The notes beneath the pieces are model-generated. The model saw only the letters and a program-made list of their open reading frames with translations. It ran no database searches and was not told the DNA's origin. DNA of 63,852 nucleotides from the NCBI GenBank assembly GCA_012035135.1, contig JAAUPI010000001.1:1-63852 (forward strand). The letters are read 5' to 3'. The stretch's first letter is position 1; the number at the start of each line of letters is the position of its first letter. The DNA comes from Microcoleus sp. CSU_2_2 (GTDB lineage: Bacteria > Cyanobacteriota > Cyanobacteriia > Cyanobacteriales > Microcoleaceae). The translations under genes were made by a program, and so were the position numbers. Of the stretch, positions 26,557 through 37,362 are shown piece after piece.

Positions 26557-29388
26557 ATGCCAAATTTAAATATTCCAATTTCAGTAAGGTCGATCGCCTT
26601 TATTGACACAGGCGTACTCGACTATCAGATTTTAGCAGATGGTGTTATCCCTGGAACTCAAGTAATTATATTGGATACCCACCGCAACGGCTTGGAACAG
26701 ATAGCAGAAGCGCTGCGGGGAAGGAAATTTTCAGAAATTCACATCATCTCTCACGGTACACCGGGCAGCCTGCAATTAGGTAAAATTCAGTTAAGTTGGG
26801 AACAGTTGACCGATCGCCCTAATAATTTTGTCACAGCAATTAAAGAATGGGCGCGATCGTTAATACCTAATGCTGAAATTCTACTTTACGGCTGCAATGT
26901 TGCTAAGGGAAATTTAGGTAAAGCATTTGTACGGCGTTTGAGTCAGCTAACTGGGGCTAGTGTTGCAGCTTCTGCCAAGCTGACAGGCAGTGCAGAAAAA
27001 GGTGGCGATTGGTTGCTAGAAATAACAGCAGGGAAAATAGCAGCACCTTTAGCAGTGCGATCGGAAGTTTTGGCAGCTTACAACCATGTTCTCTCCAACT
27101 TCAGTACGGCTGCTAACTTTAGTACGGGCTTTGCTACAACTGCAACTCCTGTCAAGATAGATACGGGCGACTTTAACGGCGACGGTTTCCCCGACTTAGC
27201 TGTAGCAAACTTAGGATCGAGAGATATTTCTATATTATTGGGGACAGGTACGGGCAGCTTTAATACTGCTACCAACTTATCTAATCCCGGCAATGAGAAT
27301 CCCTTTGCTATTGCCATCCGGGACTTGAATGGAGATGGCAAACTCGATTTAGCTGTAGCGAATCCTATCAGTGAGGGTAACGGCGGTTTTGTTTCCATCA
27401 GGTTGGGGATAGGTAATGGCAGTTTTAGCGATCCTAGCAACTTCGGTGAAGGGATAGATCCTAAGTCGATCGCGGCGGGCGATTTTAATGGAGATGGCAA
27501 ATTAGATTTAGTCACAGCAAGTGCGAATAGCAACAACCTTTCAATGCTTTTGGGAGATGGTATCGGTAGCTTTAGCACTCCCGTTAACATTATTAATTCA
27601 GGAGGATCTCTTTATGTTGCCACGGCCGACTTAAATGGCGACAACAAACTCGATTTAGTCTCGTCCAACGATGAATCTACTAACAACATCTCAGTTTTGT
27701 TAGGAGATGGTACGGGCAACTTTAGCGCCCCCGTTAACTTTAGCGCGGGAACAGGGAATCACTTTATTAATGCAGGTGATTTAAATGGCGACGGCAAACT
27801 CGATCTTGTCGCCGCATCAAACAGTATTTCTAACGAGAGTATCTCCGTTTTGTTGGGAGATGGTACGGGTAATTTTGGTATTGCTACCAACTTTAATGTT
27901 GGATTATCTCCCGAAGCTGTGGTAACAGGGGACTTTAACAACGACGGTAAGATCGATTTAGCCGCGTCTAACGGCGCTTCTCACAATGTCTCAGTCTTGT
28001 TGGGAGACGGTACTGGCAGTTTTGGTACTGCCACCAATTTTAGTGTAGGGACATATCCTCGATCGATCGCTGCGGGAGATTTTAATGCTGACGGCAAGTT
28101 GGATTTAGCGACACCGAATTTTACCACTCAAGATGTTTCGATTCTCCTGAATCTGGCGGCAAATTTTGGGGCGGCTAACTATAGCGCGATCGAAGGAAGC
28201 ACCGATACAGTAGTTAACGTACCCGTAACTCTAAATGCTACTCCTGCTGTCGATGTCACAATCCCGATCGCACTTAACCCCAACAGCACAGCCACCCAAA
28301 ATTCAGACTACACTTTTTCACCTGCCACTCTCACATTCAGTGCAGGTACTAATACCCTAACTCAGAATATTGCTGTCACTGTCAAACCTGACAATATCTC
28401 AGAAAACGCCGAAACAGCGGTGTTCGACTTTGGCACAATTACCGACGGGATTGCAGGTACAACAAAGCAAACAACGCTAACTATTGCTGCCAATGATGCT
28501 ATAGATTACGCCATTGCGGCCGCTACTGCCAGCATCGCCGAAGGTAACTCCGGCAAAACTCCCGTTACTTTTACCGTGACTCGCAGCGGCGGAATTGATG
28601 CTGCCAGCAGTGTAAATTATGCAATTGCAGGAACTGCTACAAACAGCAGCGATTACAATAATATCGGCGGCACTTCCGGGGCAACTGGCGTTACTGGTAC
28701 GGTGAATTTTGCTGCGGGCGAGACATCCAAAACGATTACTTTGGACTTGTTGGGCGATGGTGCGATCGAACCTGACGAAACTATTGCCGTTACCTTATCA
28801 AATCCAGTTGCACCCGGTCCAACTCCGACAATTACAACTGCTAGCGCGACAACGACTATTACTAATGACGACAGCGCAGGTTTTACCGTCAATCCCGCTA
28901 GCGGATTAGTGACGACAGAAACAGGTGGCACTGCGACATTTACCGTCAAACTCAATACTCAACCGAGTGCTAATGTTAGCATTGGTTTGAGCAGTGACAA
29001 TTCCGCCGAAGGAACAGTTTCTAGCAATAGTTTAACCTTCACTCCCGCTAACTGGAATGCACCGCAGACGGTAACGGTGACGGGTGTTGACGACAGCATT
29101 GCTGATGCCAGTAAAACTTACAATATTGTCACCGCTGCGGCTGTCAGTACCGATACTAATTACAACAATGTCAATCCCGAGGATGTCAGCGCCAGCAACA
29201 GCGATAATGAAACTCCTGGCATTACGATTAATCCTGCGAGTACAACTGCAACTGAAGGCGGTGCAACAGGAAGTTACAGCGTTCAGTTAAATACTCAGCC
29301 AACAGCACCTGTTACGATTAACGGCTCTCTCGGATGTTTGGTGCAAAATGTAGCAATAGATACTAAATTTTTGAATTATGAAAGCTGA
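26557..29388 (+). CDS. DUF4347, FG-GAP and Calx-beta surface protein, truncated by insertion
   Basis: Starting at ATG 26557 (a start at 26512 is also open), the protein begins with a DUF4347 domain (IHIISHGTPGSLQLG; ILLYGCNVAKG) over about 10-165. Seven FG-GAP/VCBS repeats of the type DLNGDGKLDLAVAN follow at about 185-540, likely forming a beta-propeller, then three or four Calx-beta domains (AEGNSGKTPVTFTVTRSGG, DDSAGFTVNPASG). Such proteins are large exported adhesins. The last ~20 residues are not Calx-beta: they come from the 122-bp element at 29323-29444, which supplies a stop codon. The natural protein must have been longer. Confidence 0.85.
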   Translation: MPNLNIPISVRSIAFIDTGVLDYQILADGVIPGTQVIILDTHRNGLEQIAEALRGRKFSEIHIISHGTPGSLQLGKIQLSWEQLTDRPNNFVTAIKEWARSLIPNAEILLYGCNVAKGNLGKAFVRRLSQLTGASVAASAKLTGSAEKGGDWLLEITAGKIAAPLAVRSEVLAAYNHVLSNFSTAANFSTGFATTATPVKIDTGDFNGDGFPDLAVANLGSRDISILLGTGTGSFNTATNLSNPGNENPFAIAIRDLNGDGKLDLAVANPISEGNGGFVSIRLGIGNGSFSDPSNFGEGIDPKSIAAGDFNGDGKLDLVTASANSNNLSMLLGDGIGSFSTPVNIINSGGSLYVATADLNGDNKLDLVSSNDESTNNISVLLGDGTGNFSAPVNFSAGTGNHFINAGDLNGDGKLDLVAASNSISNESISVLLGDGTGNFGIATNFNVGLSPEAVVTGDFNNDGKIDLAASNGASHNVSVLLGDGTGSFGTATNFSVGTYPRSIAAGDFNADGKLDLATPNFTTQDVSILLNLAANFGAANYSAIEGSTDTVVNVPVTLNATPAVDVTIPIALNPNSTATQNSDYTFSPATLTFSAGTNTLTQNIAVTVKPDNISENAETAVFDFGTITDGIAGTTKQTTLTIAANDAIDYAIAAATASIAEGNSGKTPVTFTVTRSGGIDAASSVNYAIAGTATNSSDYNNIGGTSGATGVTGTVNFAAGETSKTITLDLLGDGAIEPDETIAVTLSNPVAPGPTPTITTASATTTITNDDSAGFTVNPASGLVTTETGGTATFTVKLNTQPSANVSIGLSSDNSAEGTVSSNSLTFTPANWNAPQTVTVTGVDDSIADASKTYNIVTAAAVSTDTNYNNVNPEDVSASNSDNETPGITINPASTTATEGGATGSYSVQLNTQPTAPVTINGSLGCLVQNVAIDTKFLNYES

Positions 29389-29444
29389 AATCCTTGATTT
29401 TCCAAATTATAAGTATTAGTTATCACCATAACTACGAGAGAGCC
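29323..29444. mobile_element. 122-bp element with inverted ends GGCTCTCTCG
   Basis: GGCTCTCTCG at 29323-29332 and CGAGAGAGCC at 29435-29444 are perfect inverted ends around an A/T-rich centre with no gene. On the left, coding sequence stops being Calx-beta exactly at the element. On the right, an open frame of a different domain starts immediately. I see no clear target-site duplication, so it may be the scar of an IS-mediated deletion or a MITE. Confidence 0.75.
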
Positions 29445-29445
29445 C

Positions 29446-31470
29446 ATTCGCACAAAAGCTCAAACAGCTCTTGATGCTTATTCTGGGGCAATTATCAAAA
29501 ATCATTCAAGTCCCTCAAATGGTGGAACTAGCCTGTCAATTTATTTCCAATCTCGCGGTAAAGATTTAGACCCAGATTACAACAGCACGATTATAGATTT
29601 TGCTGATGACACTCAATGGGATGAGTTTCTTAAAAAGTGGCAAAGTCTTGGAGTCAACCGTCCGCCAGTCTTAAACATTCCGTTCCGGGATCAAGGTTTG
29701 AGTTTTCAACATGGTTTGAATCCTAGCAGCTTGCAGTTTACTTTTCAAAACAACACTTTCACTGACCCAGATCCGGGAGATACCCTGACTTACACTGCTG
29801 ATTGGTATGAAGGTGTCAGCGATTTCGAGTGGCGAAATGTCAACGGGAAGCAATCGCCAGTCCCGACTGTTTGGAGCAACATTCAATCCCTACCAATAGG
29901 AATGGGTTTCGATGCCAGCAGCCGTACTTTTGAAATTAGCAAGTTGTTGCCGCGCGATCGCAACTACTGGATTCGGGTAACAGCAAAAGATGCTGCCGGT
30001 GCATCGGATATAGCATTTTTCGATTTTTACAATATAGGTCTGGGTTCTGTTATTGACGGCTATATCGCTGGGGCTACTGTTTTCTTGGACGCTAACAAAA
30101 ATGGCGTACTTGATGCTAGCGAACCATCCGCAACAACTGGTCCAAAAGGTGAATACGCACTCGATATTTCCTTGGAGACGTTTGACACAGATCGAAATGG
30201 CGAACTAGATCCAGAAGAAGGCAATATTGTTGCTTTTGGAGGCACTGACACTGCAACTGGTTTGCCTTTGGAAACGCCTGTCACTGCACCGCCTTACGCT
30301 ATTGTTGTAACGCTGTTAACCAGTTTAGTGACAGATTTAATTGACAAAGGAATTGAGAGCGATCGCGCGCAATCTCTGGTCAACTCTTCTCTTTCGATTC
30401 CCGCTGAAGTTGACATCACCGATTTTGACCCGATCGCCGCCACCGAAAACAATTTACCAGGTGGCACCGCAACTTTAGCCGCAATGGTGAAAGTCCAAAA
30501 CTTCATCACTCAAACTGCCGCTTCGATCGACGGTGCATCAACTCTTGCTAATACTCAAATAGTGAAAGCTGTTGTCAGCGCGATCGGCGATCGAATTCAA
30601 TCCGGTACTGTCTTAAATCTCAGTAATGCAGCCACTTTACAACCAATTATTCAACAAGCTGCTGCTAACATTCAAAAGCTTGACCCCAGTTTCAATATCC
30701 AAAAACTCTCGCCAGTTGTTCCGCAAGCTGCCGCAGTCATGGCAGAAGCAAATCAGCGCATTGATGCTGTTGTTTCCAACACGGAAAATGCTTCAATCCC
30801 CGAAGCAGTTGCCCGCGTCCAAAAAGTAGCTTTAGGCGAAACAACTAAAGACTTAAAGGACGTAACTGCGGGAACTAAGACAATTTCTCAGGTAGTTGCT
30901 GACAATACTGGTGCTGCTTTAGATGCCAAAATTCAAGCTGTAACATTACCTGGTGGGATTGCGGTTCCTGTAATCAGTGGTGACGCGGATTTGAGCAGCA
31001 ATTCTCCCGATCGCACGATCGGTACAAGCGGCGACGATATCCTCACGGGCGACAGCGGAAATAATGTTTTGATGGGCATGAGGGGCAACGATTCGGTTGA
31101 CGGAACCGGAGGTAATGACACTCTTTTCGGAGGCAAAAATAGCGATAATTTGCGAGGAAGTAGCGGTGATGATGTTTTGTTTGGCAATCGCGGTGATGAT
31201 TTGTTGGATGGCGGATCGGGTAATGATAGTTTGACAGGAGGAAATGGAGTCGATCGATTCTTGCTTGCTGCCAATTCTGGGACTGATACTATTACCGATT
31301 TTGAAGATGGCAAAGACTTGCTAAGACTAGACAGCGGTTTAACTTTTTCGCAACTTTCAATTACTCAAAACAACAGTTCAACTTTAATCCGCTTGACTGC
31401 AACTGGCGAAATTTTAGCCACTCTCAATGGGATAACAGCCAACCAAATTAGCATGGCCGATTTCAGTTAA
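29446..31470 (+). pseudogene. C-terminal part of clostripain-like/RTX protein
   Basis: The frame is open from the element edge at 29446 although the first usable start is TTG 29698, so this is a 5'-less gene fragment. Codons from 29446 encode AQTALDAYSGAI, GGTSLSIYFQSRG and DDTQWDEFLKKW, matching the end of clostripain-family (peptidase C11) domains. A cadherin/putative-Ig-type domain follows (NTFTDPDPGDTLTYTADW), then a Ca-binding SdrD-B-like module (DANKNGVLDASE; DTDRNGELDPEEG), a helical Ala-rich region, RTX nonapeptides (GGKNSDNLRGSSGDDVLFG) and the secretion-type end. The second half is paralogous to 24107-26266. Confidence 0.8.
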
Positions 31471-31596
31471 AAATACAGCAAGCCTCAGTCAGGAAACAGG
31501 AGGGAAAAACTCGAAAAAAATGACAAATTTCTCTCCTCTTTCTCTGCTATCTCCGCGTCCTGGAGTGGTTTAATAATTTCGATGCAACCAGAAGTA

Positions 31597-31745
31597 ATAC
31601 TAAATTTGGGTATCGTAGCCCCTCTATAGATTCGTAAAAGTAGGGTGCGTCGCCACGATTAATCCTCGCTCTTTGCGATCGATTTTCGAGCGACGCACCG
31701 CCAAGATTATAAAGGGGGTGGAAAACCCGGATTTGGTTGTAGTAT
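31597..31745. repeat. Nested-palindrome MITE-like repeat, copy A
   Basis: Outer ends ATACTAAATTTGGG and, inverted, CCGGATTTGGTTGTAGTAT enclose the inner inverted pair GGGTGCGTCGCC and GAGCGACGCACC. The outer arms also share GCCCCTCTATA/TATAAAGGGGG. The same nested layout occurs at 51645-51777 and at the right edge of the window. Confidence 0.8.
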
Positions 31746-32248
31746 GAGGCAGCTCTCAAAATGTGGGGGGCAAGCCCGCGCCCGGTTGCTCCGAAACAGT
31801 CCTGCTGGTTAAGGGGGATTTAGGGGAATCTAGATTCTAGGAAAAACGAGATTTCTCAATGGTTTGAGTCGATTGTTGCCACCAAAAGCGCAAAATCTGT
31901 TCTTAAGACTTGACAAAGTGACACCACTTCATCTAACATGGTGAATTGTCGCCAACATGGATACTGAGTAGCTTGCCGCTCAAGTCCCGGCGCATCCAAA
32001 GCAAGACCGAGAACATCTCGGAAAAAGCAGAGGCCGCACAACCAAAGCGCTGTCACTCTCAAATCTTGCAAGACTTCCACAAGCTCGCTCCCAAATTTAA
32101 AATTCTCATTTTAAACACCGAGGAAGGCTGTTGGTTGATAACAGTTAATTGCAGCAGCATTGAAATAAATGCTGCTGCACAAGAGCAAGCGGATTGACGC
32201 CAACAGCGCCATCCGAAACCTCTTGCGTAAATAAAAGGAAAAAAATCC
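31746..32248. other. Leader region of the ribosomal protein cluster
   Basis: About 500 bp between the RTX remnant and rplC with no convincing gene. Overlapping short frames on both strands (31856-32080 minus, 31946-32197 plus) show no recognised protein. The stretch probably holds the promoter and 5' leader for the ribosomal cluster; AAAGGAAAAAAATCC precedes the rplC start. Confidence 0.55.
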
Positions 32249-32884
32249 GTGTCTGTAGGTATTCTTGGCACAAAACTAGGCATGACTCAAGTGTTTGACG
32301 CAGAAGGGAGAGCAATCCCCGTCACCGTCATACAAGCAGGGCCTTGTACAGTAACCCAAATTAAAACAAAGCAAACTGATGGCTACGGTGCCATCCAAGT
32401 TGGATACGGCGATGTCAAGCCGAAGGCTCTGAACAAGCCAAAATTAGGACACCTCGCCAAGTCGGAAGCGACACCTGTGCGCCACTTGCACGAATACCGC
32501 TTGGAAGACACCAGTGCGTTTGAACTAGGTCAACAACTAAAAGCCGATTCTTTTACACCCGGACAAATAGTAGATGTGATCGGTACAAGCATCGGTAAAG
32601 GCTTTGCTGGTTTTCAAAAGCGCCACAACTTCAAACGAGGCCCGATGTCTCACGGTTCCAAGAACCACCGCGAGCCTGGATCGATCGGACCTGGAACCAC
32701 TCCCGGTCGCGTCTATCCCGGTAAAAAAATGGCTGGACGGATGGGGAACGTTCAAGTCACCGTCCGCAAATTAACAGTTATACGGGTGGATACAGAGCGG
32801 AATTTGCTGATGATCAAAGGAGCAGTTCCCGGCAAAGCAGGAGCCTTAGTCAATGTTGTGCCTGAGAAAAAAGTTGGGCGGTAG
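32249..32884 (+). CDS. rplC: 50S ribosomal protein L3
   Basis: L3 (211 residues), a 23S rRNA-binding assembly-initiating protein near the peptidyl-transferase centre. It starts with GTG ([14 protein letters not shown]). The extended loop with [13 protein letters not shown] and [18 protein letters not shown] is diagnostic. It is the first gene of the cluster, consistent with cyanobacteria where S10 is encoded elsewhere. Confidence 0.97.
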   Translation: MSVGILGTKLGMTQVFDAEGRAIPVTVIQAGPCTVTQIKTKQTDGYGAIQVGYGDVKPKALNKPKLGHLAKSEATPVRHLHEYRLEDTSAFELGQQLKADSFTPGQIVDVIGTSIGKGFAGFQKRHNFKRGPMSHGSKNHREPGSIGPGTTPGRVYPGKKMAGRMGNVQVTVRKLTVIRVDTERNLLMIKGAVPGKAGALVNVVPEKKVGR

Positions 32885-32982
32885 TTATTAGTTATTGGTT
32901 ATTAGTTATTAGCAACAAATAACAACCAACAAATAACAAACAACAACAGACAACTAACAACAGACAACTAACAACAGACAAA
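32884..32982. repeat. AGTTATT and ACAACAGACAACTA tandem repeats
   Basis: Four 7-bp AGTTATT-like units (32884-32911) are followed by about three 14-bp (2 x 7) units ACAACAGACAACTA, filling the rplC-rplD gap up to the rplD ribosome-binding region. Confidence 0.8.
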
Positions 32983-32993
32983 GGACAAAAGAT

Positions 32994-33626
32994 ATGGTTA
33001 ACTGTGTAGTACGAAATTGGCAAGGCGAAGAAGTTGGGGAAACAACTTTAGAATTGCGCGTAGCCAAAAAAGAAAATGCTTCTCACATCGTTCACAGAGC
33101 ATTGACGCGGCAACTGAATAATGCTCGTCAAGGAAATGCTTGCACCAAAACGCGATCGGAAGTCAGAGGCGGTGGTCGCAAACCTTGGCGTCAAAAAGGA
33201 ACTGGCCGAGCCAGAGCAGGTTCCATCCGTTCTCCCCTATGGCGTGGTGGCGGTGTCATCTTCGGGCCGAAACCGAGAGACTTTGAAGTAAAAATGAACA
33301 AAAAAGAACGCCGTCTTGCTTTGCGGACAGCATTCTTCAGTCGTACCGAAGACATAATTGTGGTTGAAGAATTTGCAGAGCAATTTCCGAGACCAAAAAC
33401 CAAAGAATTGCTGAGTGCGATCGCCCGCTGGGGAATCGAACCAGATAGAAAAGTTCTGTTAATCTTGCCAGAACCGCAACCAAACGTCTATATGTCAGGA
33501 CGCAACGTCGAATTGATGAACGTCATCTTGGCAACCTCCCTGAATGTTTACGACGTTCTCGCGGCTGACAAAATTATCGTCACCTCTACAGCCATAGCAA
33601 AAATTCAGGAGATTTACGGTGAGTAA
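32994..33626 (+). CDS. rplD: 50S ribosomal protein L4
   Basis: L4 (210 residues) lines the peptide exit tunnel. The tunnel loop [18 protein letters not shown] followed by [19 protein letters not shown] is intact. The last eight bases overlap the GTG start of rplW, indicating coupled translation. Confidence 0.97.
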   Translation: MVNCVVRNWQGEEVGETTLELRVAKKENASHIVHRALTRQLNNARQGNACTKTRSEVRGGGRKPWRQKGTGRARAGSIRSPLWRGGGVIFGPKPRDFEVKMNKKERRLALRTAFFSRTEDIIVVEEFAEQFPRPKTKELLSAIARWGIEPDRKVLLILPEPQPNVYMSGRNVELMNVILATSLNVYDVLAADKIIVTSTAIAKIQEIYGE

Positions 33627-33927
33627 AATCGACCCCCGCGACTATGCAGATTTGATTCAGCGTCCGATTCTCACCGAGAAAGCTACCCGGATGATGGAAT
33701 TCAATCAATTTACATTCGACGTAGCCCCAAAAGCGACAAAGCCTCAAATTAAAGCTGCGATCGAAGAACTATTTACGGTTAAAGTCACCGCTGTCAATAC
33801 CCAAAATCCGCCGCGCAAAAAGCGTCGAGTTGGCAAATTTGTCGGTTTTAAACCTGGTTACAAACGAGCCACCGTAACTCTCAGCGACGGAGAATCACTC
33901 CGCAAACTCCTATTCCCGGAAGTTTAA
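33619..33927 (+). CDS. rplW: 50S ribosomal protein L23
   Basis: L23 (102 residues) sits at the tunnel exit and docks trigger factor and SRP. The blocks [13 protein letters not shown] and [20 protein letters not shown] are typical. It uses a GTG start within the rplD coding end. Confidence 0.97.
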   Translation: MSKIDPRDYADLIQRPILTEKATRMMEFNQFTFDVAPKATKPQIKAAIEELFTVKVTAVNTQNPPRKKRRVGKFVGFKPGYKRATVTLSDGESLRKLLFPEV

Positions 33928-33945
33928 AATTTAGTAATAGGTAAT

Positions 33946-34092
33946 GGGTAATCGGTAATCGGTAATCGGTAATCGGTAATAAAAAAGGATGAAGGATGAA
34001 TTCGGACTTCACAAATTCTAATTACTAATTAACAATTACTAACTACTAATTACCAATTACCAATTACCAATTACCAATCACTGATTACCAAA
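33946..34092. repeat. GGTAATC and CAATTAC heptamer arrays
   Basis: Five GGTAATC units (33946-33980) and five CAATTAC units (34047-34081) are complementary in sense (GGTAATTG/CAATTACC), so the two arrays can pair across the rplW-rplB gap. The second ends just before the rplB ATG. Confidence 0.8.
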
Positions 34093-34094
34093 TT

Positions 34095-34958
34095 ATGGGC
34101 ATTCGTTCTTATCGACCTTATACCTCCAGTACCCGGGAACATACAGTTTCCGACTTTGCTGAAGTTACTAAATCAGAACCAGAAAAGTCTCTAACCAGTA
34201 ATAAGCACACCAAACAAGGCCGCAATAACCGAGGCGTCATCACCTGTCGCCACCGGGGAGGCGGTCACAAACGGCTTTATAGAGACATCGACTTCCGCCG
34301 CGACAAACACAGCATTCCCGCTACCGTCAAGGCGATCGAATACGACCCCAACCGCAACGCCCGCATCGCCCTCCTGTTCTACAAAGACGGCGAAAAACGA
34401 TACATCCTGCATCCAGTCGGCTTAACCGTCGGTACAGTGATTGTCTCAGGCCCAGACGCGCCGATCGAAATCGGCAACGCCCTGCCCCTGAAGAACATCC
34501 CCCTGGGTACAAGCATCCATAACATCGAGCTAGTACCGGGTAAAGGCGGACAAATCGTTCGTTCCGCAGGCGCCAGCGCTCAGCTAATGGCAAAAGAAGG
34601 CAGCTACGTCACCCTGAAACTGCCATCCGGCGAACAGCGCAAAGTCCGTGCAGATTGCTACGCCACCATCGGTCAAGTCGGCAACATAGACGCCAGAAAC
34701 ATCAGCCTTGGCAAAGCCGGACGCACCCGCTGGAAAGGCCGCCGACCCACCGTCCGCGGTAGTGTTATGAACCCCGTAGACCACCCGCACGGCGGTGGCG
34801 AAGGCAGAGCGCCGATCGGACGTTCTGGGCCAGTCACCCCTTGGGGTAAACCAGCATTGGGAGCAAAAACCCGACGCAAGAACAAGCGCAGCGACGATTT
34901 AATCGTCCGCCGTCGCCGCAAGTCTTCCAAGCGCGGTAAAGGCGGCAGACAAAGTTAA
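34095..34958 (+). CDS. rplB: 50S ribosomal protein L2
   Basis: L2 (287 residues) is needed for subunit joining and peptidyl transfer. The conserved C-terminal block [17 protein letters not shown], with the functionally important His, is intact, as is [19 protein letters not shown] near the N-terminus. Length is normal. Confidence 0.97.
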   Translation: MGIRSYRPYTSSTREHTVSDFAEVTKSEPEKSLTSNKHTKQGRNNRGVITCRHRGGGHKRLYRDIDFRRDKHSIPATVKAIEYDPNRNARIALLFYKDGEKRYILHPVGLTVGTVIVSGPDAPIEIGNALPLKNIPLGTSIHNIELVPGKGGQIVRSAGASAQLMAKEGSYVTLKLPSGEQRKVRADCYATIGQVGNIDARNISLGKAGRTRWKGRRPTVRGSVMNPVDHPHGGGEGRAPIGRSGPVTPWGKPALGAKTRRKNKRSDDLIVRRRRKSSKRGKGGRQS

Positions 34959-34963
34959 TGGAG

Positions 34964-35001
34964 GAAGGAAGAAGGAAGAAGGAAGAAGGAAGAAGGAAGA
35001 A
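34964..35001. repeat. GGAAGAA heptamer array
   Basis: Five tandem 7-bp GGAAGAA units directly after the rplB stop codon. Because 7 is not a multiple of 3 the array disrupts all frames; an apparent upstream extension of rpsS through it is not biological. Confidence 0.85.
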
Positions 35002-35077
35002 AATTTTTCATTATCTTTTTTCCCTTCAATATTCTTCCCCTTTTAATTCCAATTCCCAATTACCAATTACCAAAATT

Positions 35078-35359
35078 ATGTCTCGTTCATTAAAAAAAGG
35101 TCCATTTGTAGCAGATCACCTGCTGACAAAAATAGAAAGACTCAACGCCGCCGGCCAAAAGCAACTAATTAAAACTTGGTCGCGAGCATCCACAATCCTA
35201 CCGCAAATGGTAGGACATACCATTGCAGTTCACAACGGCAGACAGCACGTTCCCGTTTACCTCACCGATCAAATGGTAGGTCACAAACTTGGAGAATTTG
35301 CTCCCACCCGCACCTTTAGAGGTCACGCAAAAAGTGGTGATAAAAAAGCAAAAAGATAG
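35078..35359 (+). CDS. rpsS: 30S ribosomal protein S19
   Basis: S19 (93 residues) binds 16S rRNA in the head with S13. I place the start at ATG 35078 ([16 protein letters not shown]), since the open frame upstream is low-complexity repeat. The end [15 protein letters not shown] is diagnostic. Confidence 0.97.
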   Translation: MSRSLKKGPFVADHLLTKIERLNAAGQKQLIKTWSRASTILPQMVGHTIAVHNGRQHVPVYLTDQMVGHKLGEFAPTRTFRGHAKSGDKKAKR

Positions 35360-35400
35360 CCTAATTAGGTAACAGGTAGTAGGTAATCGGCAGAAAAATC

Positions 35401-35446
35401 ACCAATTACCAATTACCAATTACCAATTACCAATTACCAATTACCC
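35401..35446. repeat. ACCAATT heptamer array
   Basis: Six tandem ACCAATT units immediately upstream of rplV. The same unit appears upstream of rplB, rpsC, rplF and rplQ. Confidence 0.85.
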
Positions 35447-35454
35447 AAATCGAA

Positions 35455-35814
35455 ATGGCTGCTATAGATACCACATCCGAAATTAAGGCGATCGCCCGTT
35501 ACATCAGAACTTCCCCATTCAAAGTGCGCCGAGTTCTGGACCAAATTCGTGGCAAAAGCTATCAAGAAGCGCTGATTTTACTCGAATTCATGCCCTACCG
35601 CGCCTGCGAGCCGATCGTCAAAGTTTTGCGATCGGCAGTAGCCAACGCCGAACACAACGCAGGACTCGACAAAACCAAGCTAGTAGTTTCTCAAGCTTAC
35701 GCAGACCAAGGCCCAGTCCTCAAGCGCTTTAGACCCCGCGCTCAAGGTCGCGCCTACCAAATTCGCAAGCCCACCTGTCACATCACAGTGGTAGTAGCTC
35801 CGATCGCAGAATAA
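35455..35814 (+). CDS. rplV: 50S ribosomal protein L22
   Basis: L22 (119 residues), with a hairpin reaching into the exit tunnel. Conserved parts are [23 protein letters not shown], in its first 20 residues, and the loop [15 protein letters not shown]. Macrolide-contact loop length appears normal. Confidence 0.97.
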   Translation: MAAIDTTSEIKAIARYIRTSPFKVRRVLDQIRGKSYQEALILLEFMPYRACEPIVKVLRSAVANAEHNAGLDKTKLVVSQAYADQGPVLKRFRPRAQGRAYQIRKPTCHITVVVAPIAE

Positions 35815-35924
35815 GTAAACAAGAGCACAGGTAATAGGTAACAAACTGCTAAAAGTTGAAAACACTGGTAAATCCAATTACCAATTACCAATTACCAACT
35901 ACCAACTACCAAATATCAACTTTT

Positions 35925-36653
35925 ATGGGACAAAAAATACATCCAATTGGTTTTCGCCTCGGCATCACCCAAGAGCATCGCTCTCGCTGGTTTGCTGACG
36001 CTAGAAACTATCCCGAACTCTTGCAAGAAGACTATAAAATTCGCAAGTACGTTCGCAAAACTCTCAACAATGCAGGAATTTCTTCTGTCAAAATTGAGCG
36101 GAAAGCCGATCAAATCGACCTAGAGGTACAAACCGCCAGACCGGGCGTTGTTGTAGGCCGCGGCGGAGCTGGGATAGAAACCTTGCGAGTTGGCTTGCAA
36201 CAGCAACTCGGCAGCAACCGCCAAATCCGCATCAACGTCGTCGAAGTTCAGCGCGTAGACGCCGATGCTACCCTGATTGCGGAATACATCGCTCAGCAAC
36301 TAGAACGGCGCGTATCTTTCCGCCGAGTCGTGCGCCAAGCAATTACCCGCGCTCAAAAAGCAGGCATCCAAGGCATCAAAATTCAAGTCAGCGGACGCCT
36401 CAACGGCGCAGAAATCGCTCGTACCGAATGGACGCGGGAAGGCAGAGTTCCCTTGCACACGTTGCGAGCAGACATCGACTACTCCTACTGCACCGCTCAA
36501 ACCATCTACGGCATCCTAGGCATTAAAGTTTGGGTTTTCAAAGGCGAAATTATTCCTGGACAGGAACAAGAGGCTGCACCCAATGCAGCGCCACCACGCA
36601 CCAAACAAAAGCGTCGTCGCCAGAACTTTGAAGATCGATCGAACGAAGGCTAA
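35925..36653 (+). CDS. rpsC: 30S ribosomal protein S3
   Basis: S3 (242 residues) forms part of the mRNA entry site. The true start is ATG 35925 ([13 protein letters not shown]); the in-frame stretch upstream is ACCAATT-type repeat. The KH domain GRGG loop ([13 protein letters not shown]) and the [20 protein letters not shown] block are intact. A Gln/Ala/Arg-rich tail ends the protein. Confidence 0.97.
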   Translation: MGQKIHPIGFRLGITQEHRSRWFADARNYPELLQEDYKIRKYVRKTLNNAGISSVKIERKADQIDLEVQTARPGVVVGRGGAGIETLRVGLQQQLGSNRQIRINVVEVQRVDADATLIAEYIAQQLERRVSFRRVVRQAITRAQKAGIQGIKIQVSGRLNGAEIARTEWTREGRVPLHTLRADIDYSYCTAQTIYGILGIKVWVFKGEIIPGQEQEAAPNAAPPRTKQKRRRQNFEDRSNEG

Positions 36654-36722
36654 CGAACAATCGTCACAGCGGACAGACCTACAGACTGAATAGACCTACA
36701 GCGCGAACTGACCTGCCCCTCG

Positions 36723-36764
36723 CTGTCAACTGTCAACTGTCAACTGTCAACTGTCAACTGTCAA
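36723..36764. repeat. CTGTCAA heptamer array
   Basis: Six tandem CTGTCAA units between rpsC and rplP, ending 19 bp before the rplP start. Confidence 0.85.
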
Positions 36765-36782
36765 TTACCAAATCCCCCAGCC

Positions 36783-37202
36783 ATGTTAAGCCCTAAAAGA
36801 ACAAAATTCCGCAAACAACAGCGCGGGCGAATGAGCGGTGTTGCCACCCGCGGCAACGTAGTTAGCTTTGGTGACTTCGCCCTCCAAGCCATCGAACCCG
36901 CTTGGATTACTTCCCGTCAAATAGAAGCCGGACGGCGCGCCATGACCCGCTATATTCGCCGGGGCGGCAAAATCTGGATTCGCATTTTTCCCGACAAACC
37001 TGTTACCCAACGAGCAGCAGAAACCCGGATGGGCTCTGGTAAAGGCTCGCCTGAGTTTTGGGTTGCCGTTGTCAAACCGGGTCGGGTAATGTTTGAAATT
37101 GGGGGCGTTCCTGAAGAAACTGCCCGCGAAGCAATGCGTTTGGCCTCCTTCAAATTGCCAATTAAAACCAAATTCATCACCCGTGAAGAAGGCCAATCAT
37201 AG
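36783..37202 (+). CDS. rplP: 50S ribosomal protein L16
   Basis: L16 (139 residues) helps position the A-site tRNA. Typical blocks are [17 protein letters not shown] at the start, [18 protein letters not shown] strands in the middle and [20 protein letters not shown]. Confidence 0.97.
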   Translation: MLSPKRTKFRKQQRGRMSGVATRGNVVSFGDFALQAIEPAWITSRQIEAGRRAMTRYIRRGGKIWIRIFPDKPVTQRAAETRMGSGKGSPEFWVAVVKPGRVMFEIGGVPEETAREAMRLASFKLPIKTKFITREEGQS

Positions 37203-37362
37203 CGACGATTGAAGGTAGAAGCAAGTCAGCAGAAATCAGAATTTTCAACTGCTACGGCAATCTCAATTCTGGCATCCATCACTCTTCTTTCCTTCGATAT
37301 TCAGCATCAAATAGCCTTCAACCCGCACACGATCGATCGCAGAAACGATAAAGCACACAATT

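Noticed and set aside
31856..32197. Overlapping short frames on both strands before rplC
   Set aside because: Neither shows a known domain, and the region is best explained as the leader of the ribosomal cluster.
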